Source: JBMOLK01 sp049325575 (lineage in GTDB: Bacteria > Bacillota > Clostridia > Acetivibrionales > Acetivibrionaceae). Taken from it: 5,954 nt of DNA. The position numbers and the translations under genes were made by a program. A model generated the notes under the pieces. The model was given only the letters and a program-made list of their open reading frames with translations, did no database searches and had not been told where the DNA came from. Of the stretch, positions 5,620-5,954 are shown one piece after another (the first letter of the stretch is position 1; every line of letters starts with the position of its first letter). The stretch covers positions 1 to 5,954 of the forward strand of contig JBMOLK010000255.1 in assembly GCA_049325575.1 (NCBI GenBank), read 5' to 3'.

Positions 5620-5954
5620 CTATATTGCTTTTGTGTACCTGTCTGCAAAGCAGCTGGCACAGTAGCTGTCCGGCTTTATTTTAGGCTCAAAGTTCAATCC
5701 CTTTACCATGCCTACCATCTCATTTATTAAAGTTTTAGTTTCACCTTTTGCGCCTACATCAATATGAAACTCAAAGGTTATACCCTTACCGCCAAGCCTA
5801 TCGGACTGGCCTAAGGCCTTATAAATCCTATCGATTTTTTCGTCATCAAACATATAGGCCAATTGGAGACTGATACAGGTTTCCATATATATTTTTTCAC
5901 GTAAGTTCCTTATAGGCCTGGGCAATTCACTCTTATGAAGAAATCCAATAGCCC
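5620..5954 (-). CDS. YkuK/DUF458 family protein, C-terminal part
   Basis: The gene runs off the right edge; 110 C-terminal residues are visible and no start can be assigned. The visible part matches the YkuK (DUF458, RNase H-like fold) family: RPIRNLREKIYMETCISLQLA near the cut, then FEFHIDVGAKGETKTLINEMVGMVKG, then the ending FEPKIKPDSYCASCFADRYTK. Family members are about 160-170 residues, so roughly 50-60 residues and the conserved N-terminal acidic region lie outside the window. Members are common in spore-forming Firmicutes; a nuclease-like activity has been suggested from the fold, and no function is established. A TTG inside the open frame (5925-5923) could be mistaken for a start, but the family pattern continues upstream of it. 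The TAG stop at 5622-5620 is about 170 bp from the next promoter, so it is probably a separate transcript. Confidence 0.85.
   Translation of the reverse strand, partial: AIGFLHKSELPRPIRNLREKIYMETCISLQLAYMFDDEKIDRIYKALGQSDRLGGKGITFEFHIDVGAKGETKTLINEMVGMVKGLNFEPKIKPDSYCASCFADRYTKAI

Noticed and set aside
1..5954. CRISPR array, tRNA, rRNA, transposase or phage genes
   Set aside because: No regularly spaced repeats, no tRNA-like cloverleaf, and no mobile-element protein is visible in any frame.

Overview
The window is low-GC, AT-rich intergenic DNA with strong AGGAGG-type ribosome binding sites and sigma-A promoters. It carries a GerMN-domain lipoprotein and a YkuK/DUF458 protein. Together these point to a low-GC Gram-positive, spore-forming Firmicute, most likely an anaerobic clostridium; the species cannot be named from this sequence.

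Layout. Positions 1-327 hold no supportable gene. A small zinc-ribbon protein of the FmdB type (369-584, +) has its own extended -10 promoter. It converges with a minus-strand run that fills the rest of the window, and a hairpin at 682-720 separates the two directions. Read right to left on the minus strand, the run contains: the C-terminal part of a YkuK/DUF458 gene cut by the right edge (5620-5954); a sigma-A promoter (5422-5450) with an overlapping near-palindrome; a large four-module sulfur enzyme (2915-5383: CoA-disulfide/persulfide reductase, rhodanese, TusA, DsrE2); an ArsR-type regulator (2627-2902); a strong intrinsic terminator (2571-2621); a long inverted repeat in the deoC leader (2397-2505); deoC, deoxyribose-phosphate aldolase (1690-2379, TTG start); and a GerMN lipoprotein with a repetitive acidic tail (744-1598).

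How the genes work together. The reductase-sulfurtransferase and the ArsR gene form a tight two-gene operon: the stop codon of the first lies in the Shine-Dalgarno of the second, one promoter lies in front and one terminator behind. The enzyme gathers several persulfide-handling modules into one chain, and the ArsR protein, with four cysteines, is a plausible autoregulator that senses reactive sulfur or redox state; that role is inferred. deoC and the GerMN gene are unrelated in function. They share a strand with no clear terminator between them, so read-through is possible. The least explained element is the roughly 109-nt inverted repeat just upstream of the deoC ribosome binding site.
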